The position numbers and the translations under genes were made by a program. The notes beneath the pieces were generated by a model, which was given only the letters and a program-made list of their open reading frames with translations, was not told where the DNA came from and searched no databases. From Bacilli bacterium (lineage in GTDB: Bacteria; Bacillota_I; Bacilli_A; RFN20; CAG-826), in assembly GCA_016296285.1 (NCBI GenBank), contig JAEDJP010000023.1:1-15988 (forward strand): a stretch of 15,988 bases of DNA, read 5' to 3'. Below, piece after piece: positions 12,972 through 15,988 of this stretch (position 1 is its first letter; the number at the start of each line of letters is the position of its first letter).

Positions 12972-15350
12972 ATGCAGAAAAAAGCGTTGCTGGCCCTCGG
13001 CCTCGCGAGCCTCTTGACCCTCGCCGGATGCGGGGGACCGTCGAGTGACGAGACATCCTCCGATGTCCCTGACCAAACCTCGGAATCCCTGAGCGAATCC
13101 GGCCCGAAGCCCGGCGTTCAGCCGGTCGACCCGGATGACGACCCCTGGGGCCTTGGCTATACCGCCCGCGGGGTGTTCGATGCCCTTTCGAGCATCTCGA
13201 ACGGACTCAACTACGTGTTCGAATTCGATATCGAAGGCGATACCTACCAAGAGATCCACACGGCGAAATATTCCTATAGCAACCTCACGGATGTCGGATA
13301 TCTCGCCCTCCCCCATTACGCGGACGCGTCCAAATCCCTTTATTACCAGTATTCCTTCGACGCCCTCGGGAACGTTCTCCCCGGGCGCGCCTTGAGCTAC
13401 CTCGACGACCAAACGAACGACTATGTCGGGATCGAGACCGCCGCGGAGGCGGACTGCCTTTCCCTCGTCACCTCGCCCCTTTGCTCCTTCGCGGTCTCCG
13501 ACATCAAGAGCTACCAAAAGGGCTATGTGAGCGATTCCGCGGACTTGATCCTCATTCTCTCGACCTTCATGGGCGTCTCCTCCTATGCCGACCGCATCGC
13601 AAGCGTCACCTTCCAGATCGAGGATGGGAATCTCGTCTTCGCCTTCCAACCGAATTTTCTAGAAGGCTATGAGATGATCGACGGGGTGGGCGGCGTCTTC
13701 TCCAAGATCGGCTCCGCGCGTTACACGCCCCTCGAGAATTTCCTCTCTTCCTATGCCTTGCCCGCGACCATGCCCGCCTCCGGCTCCGCGTTCCTTTCCA
13801 AGAACCTCCTTTCCCTCGATTCCGTCACGACCCGCGTTTTCGAGAAAGAAGGCATCGCGACCCTCGAGACCACGACCTATGACCGTTCCAAGACGGGAGC
13901 TTTCCTCTCGAAACGCTACGGCAACCTCCCGACCGTGAACGAGAAGCTCTACTCGAAAGCCGAGGATGGCTCCGCCCATTGGGATTACGTCTCCACGGAC
14001 AACGAAATCCGCAGCGTCGATCTCGGCGTCGCCTTCGATTCCTTCCTCCGCGATCCCTGGAAATATTTCGAGCCCGCCGCCTTCCGCGCGACGGACAAGC
14101 CGAACGTCTATCGCTATTACGGCTATCAAGGACGCTGGCTCATCAACGCCTTCTCCCAATATGACGTCGGCCTCATGGAAAACCTCGAGGTGACCCTCGG
14201 GAACGATGGATCCATCCTCTCCCTTTACGGCCGCACCCCGACCCTCACCGATTCCGCGGGCAACGGTTATTACACCCAGGCGACCGTGAATTTCGTCGCT
14301 TCCCGTTCCATCCCGACCCTCTCGGTCCTCGAGCCCACCTCGGAAACCGAGGAAATCGCGGGCACCCTCGCCCTTTTGGATGGCTCGATCCCCTTCCACG
14401 CCTCGATCTCCGTCAACGGCCTTTCCGCCTATTCGACGGAACTCACGGTCGCGGACAACATCTACCTCCAGATGGTGAACGAGCACGACACCACTCCCGG
14501 CGCGGATGGAGCGATGATCAAGACCTACACGGGTTACGAGGTCACCGCGGAAGGCGCGAATCCCTTCGCCGTCACCTTCCCCGTCGACCCGGATACCTAC
14601 GAAACCTCCGAGTTCGGCACCGCGAAAGCGAGCGACAACATCGTCCCGGATGTCACGATGAAAGACCTGATCGGCTTCACCGGCTCCCCCGCGGTGTTCG
14701 AGAAAGACGCCAAAGGGGCGATCAAGGTCCGTTCCCTCGTCGATAACCTCGCGACCGGCGTCATGGCAGGCACCTTCGCCGACTACATCATCCCGGATTC
14801 CTTCCGCTTGACCCTCTCCTCCACGGGCAAGCCCCTCTCGATTTCCTATTATTTCTCGATGGACGACGGCTTCTACGCCGGGAAGGAAGAGATCCTTTTC
14901 TCCTCCTTCGGCACGGCGACCCTCCCGGAGAACATCGATTTCTCGGACATCGGCATCTGGAACGAGCCGACCTTGTGGCAAGAAGAGCTGAACGCTTCCC
15001 AATACAAGATCCTCTGCGACATGTTCGGCAAGGAATGGGTCGACACGCTTCCTTACCTCTATGACCGCCAGATCGCGGGAGGATGGCAACTCACGGACGA
15101 CACCCCGGAAGGCTATTCCCGCATCCACATCTTCAACATGAAAGGCGATGCCGCCCCGAGCTACGAGAAGAACCATTACGAGGTGTTCGCGAAAGCCTAT
15201 GCCGCCTTGCTCGAAAGCCTTGGCTACGAAGTGAATTCGAACAACGCGTGGGGCATGCCCGCCTACACGGACGGGGAACACTTCATCCGCATCACCTACC
15301 TCGCGGATTCCCAAGTCGATTTCTTCATTTTCGACAAAAATCTGAAGTAA
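12972..15350 (+). CDS. Large lipoprotein with three repeated beta-rich modules, unknown function
   Basis: This 792-aa protein has a lipoprotein signal peptide (lipobox LAGC, Cys20) and a Ser/Asp/Pro linker (21-58), then no further membrane segment. By eye the mature part contains three modules of about 195 residues (63-262, 270-462, 463-660), each closing on a similar strand pair and tail: IEDGNLVFAFQP...YTPLENFL, GNDGSILSLYGR...IPTLSVL and SSTGKPLSISYYF...LPENIDF. This recalls tandem lipid-carrier-like (LolA/LppX) half-barrels, but that is a guess. A C-terminal 130-residue domain (661-792) is different, mixed alpha/beta. AAGGAGA lies seven bases before the ATG, and the gene sits 21 bases after the preceding lipoprotein gene, forming a pair. 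No clear terminator follows. Function unknown. Confidence 0.82.
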   Translation: MQKKALLALGLASLLTLAGCGGPSSDETSSDVPDQTSESLSESGPKPGVQPVDPDDDPWGLGYTARGVFDALSSISNGLNYVFEFDIEGDTYQEIHTAKYSYSNLTDVGYLALPHYADASKSLYYQYSFDALGNVLPGRALSYLDDQTNDYVGIETAAEADCLSLVTSPLCSFAVSDIKSYQKGYVSDSADLILILSTFMGVSSYADRIASVTFQIEDGNLVFAFQPNFLEGYEMIDGVGGVFSKIGSARYTPLENFLSSYALPATMPASGSAFLSKNLLSLDSVTTRVFEKEGIATLETTTYDRSKTGAFLSKRYGNLPTVNEKLYSKAEDGSAHWDYVSTDNEIRSVDLGVAFDSFLRDPWKYFEPAAFRATDKPNVYRYYGYQGRWLINAFSQYDVGLMENLEVTLGNDGSILSLYGRTPTLTDSAGNGYYTQATVNFVASRSIPTLSVLEPTSETEEIAGTLALLDGSIPFHASISVNGLSAYSTELTVADNIYLQMVNEHDTTPGADGAMIKTYTGYEVTAEGANPFAVTFPVDPDTYETSEFGTAKASDNIVPDVTMKDLIGFTGSPAVFEKDAKGAIKVRSLVDNLATGVMAGTFADYIIPDSFRLTLSSTGKPLSISYYFSMDDGFYAGKEEILFSSFGTATLPENIDFSDIGIWNEPTLWQEELNASQYKILCDMFGKEWVDTLPYLYDRQIAGGWQLTDDTPEGYSRIHIFNMKGDAAPSYEKNHYEVFAKAYAALLESLGYEVNSNNAWGMPAYTDGEHFIRITYLADSQVDFFIFDKNLK

Positions 15351-15372
15351 ATCGGATTCGTGTCCAAACAAG

Positions 15373-15400
15373 TTGAAAAAAATTCGACGGATTGTACAAA
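15373..15400 (+). promoter_or_regulatory. Possible promoter upstream of spx
   Basis: TTGAAA (15373-15378) and TACAAA (15395-15400) are 16 bp apart in the AT-rich gap before spx. The leader of about 65 nt would contain a weak inverted repeat, AACTTT/AAAGTT (15414-15430), and no Shine-Dalgarno. An alternative -10, TATCAT at 15458-15463, lies eight bases before the ATG. Confidence 0.35.
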
Positions 15401-15471
15401 ACTACGATTTTCAAACTTTTGAACAAAGTTAGTCTTTCTTTCCTTTTCTTTGTCGATTATCATTAAATTGT

Positions 15472-15906
15472 ATGATTCGTATTTTCACCTCGCCATCGTG
15501 CTCGAGCTGCCGCAAGGTCAAAGCCTGGTTCTCCGAGCAAAACATCCCCTTCGAGGCGGTGAACATTTTCAGCGACGATTTCACGAAGGACGACATCCGC
15601 GAGCTCATCGCCAAAAGCGAGAACGGCACGGACGACATCATCTCGCCCCGCTCGAAGATCGTGCAGGAAAGCCACATCGACTTCGATGACATGAAGGTGA
15701 GCGAACTCGTCGATTTCATCAAGGCGAACCCAAGCGTCCTCAAGCGCCCGATCATCGTGGACGATCGCCGCATCCAAGTCGGCTACAACGAGGACGAGAT
15801 CAGCACCTTCATCCCGGAAGCCCGCCGTTACGCGGCGAGGGTCTGCGCCAAATGCGGGAGTTGCGAGCATTGGATTTGCCCCAATTCGACGACTCCCCGT
15901 TCCTAG
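15472..15906 (+). CDS. spx: Spx-family thiol/stress transcription regulator with extra Cys-rich tail
   Basis: This 144-aa protein belongs to the Spx/ArsC-like family, which binds the RNA polymerase alpha C-terminal domain and redirects transcription under disulfide stress. The N-terminus MIRIFTSPSCSSCRK carries the redox CxxC (C10/C13). NIFSDDFTKDDI, GTDDIISPRSKI and the strongly conserved RPIIVDDRRIQVGYNEDEI (92-110) follow. Canonical Bacillus Spx has about 131 residues and no cysteines after this block. Here residues 120-144 carry C125, C128, C131 and C136 (C-x2-C-x2-C-x4-C, with H133), which could bind zinc or an iron-sulfur cluster. No Shine-Dalgarno precedes ATG 15472. An MgsR-like paralogue is an alternative identity. 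Confidence 0.88.
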   Translation: MIRIFTSPSCSSCRKVKAWFSEQNIPFEAVNIFSDDFTKDDIRELIAKSENGTDDIISPRSKIVQESHIDFDDMKVSELVDFIKANPSVLKRPIIVDDRRIQVGYNEDEISTFIPEARRYAARVCAKCGSCEHWICPNSTTPRS

Positions 15907-15938
15907 GAAGAAGCAAACGAAAAGGCGGCCTTCTGAAA

Positions 15939-15988
15939 TGTACCCAAAAGTCTGGACTGAAATCAGTCTAAGGCTGGAGGGTATTTTT
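15939..15988. other. Imperfect inverted repeat at the window edge: IS3-family left end or terminator
   Basis: TACCC (15941-15945) pairs with GGGTA (15979-15983). Inside, AGTCT-GGACTG pairs with CAGTCT-A-AGGCT around AAAT, followed by TTTTT to the window end. The opening TGTACCCAAAAGTCTGGACT resembles, from memory, the terminal repeats of IS3-family (IS150-group) elements, whose left ends often carry such a stem. It could equally be the spx terminator, although it is less compact than the others in this window. The window ends before any transposase frame would show. Confidence 0.4.

Noticed and set aside
1..15988. Mollicute-type genetic code (TGA as Trp)
   Set aside because: TGA ends the HAD, pseudouridine synthase and XRE regulator genes at the expected points, and TGG encodes Trp throughout.

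Overview
The window is GC-rich chromosomal DNA (well over half G+C by eye, with strong preference for C-ending codons). The best fit is a Bacillota (Firmicutes) genome of Bacilli-like affinity, probably an uncultured, gut-type lineage. The signs are an Spx-family regulator, a long-form hibernation factor (HPF), a PgcA-type phosphoglucomutase, AGGAGG Shine-Dalgarno sites, a CcpA-type cre-like palindrome and compact rho-independent terminators. TGA is used as a stop and Trp is TGG, so the genetic code is standard. Lineage is inference; no rRNA is present.

Layout. 1-466: 3' end of metK and its terminator. 470-1229: hpf with a cre-like palindrome and promoter upstream and a long terminator downstream. 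1237-4608: an acyltransferase-3 membrane protein, then a run of HAD phosphatase, a 298-aa orphan soluble protein (ATGA overlap) and a small two-helix membrane protein, closed by a terminator. 4624-5177: a DUF308/HdeD-like membrane protein. 5187-6400: on the minus strand, an AAA-type ATPase with different codon usage, preceded by five phased TGATAACA-type repeats lying on its promoter. 6482-6661: tRNA-Ser(GGA), minus strand, with its own promoter and terminator. 6691-7687: an RluA-family pseudouridine synthase. 7710-9518: phosphoglucomutase/phosphomannomutase. 9572-11127: an XRE-type regulator carrying membrane helices and a zinc ribbon, followed by a polytopic membrane protein. 11187-15350: two large Ser-linker lipoproteins in tandem. 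15472-15906: an Spx-like protein with an extra four-cysteine tail. 15939-15988: an inverted-repeat structure, possibly the left end of an IS3-family element or else a terminator.

Most of the window is core housekeeping: methionine/SAM metabolism, ribosome hibernation, rRNA modification, sugar-phosphate interconversion and stress regulation. The accessory-looking parts are the ATPase with its repeat-rich control region, the lipoprotein pair and the right edge. The most unusual signals are the phased repeats over the ATPase promoter, a recurring arrangement in which a -10-like element sits 6-10 nt before the start codon with no Shine-Dalgarno (possible leaderless mRNAs), the Spx cysteine tail, and the three-module architecture of the 792-aa lipoprotein. 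No CRISPR array, phage module or recognisable defence operon is present.
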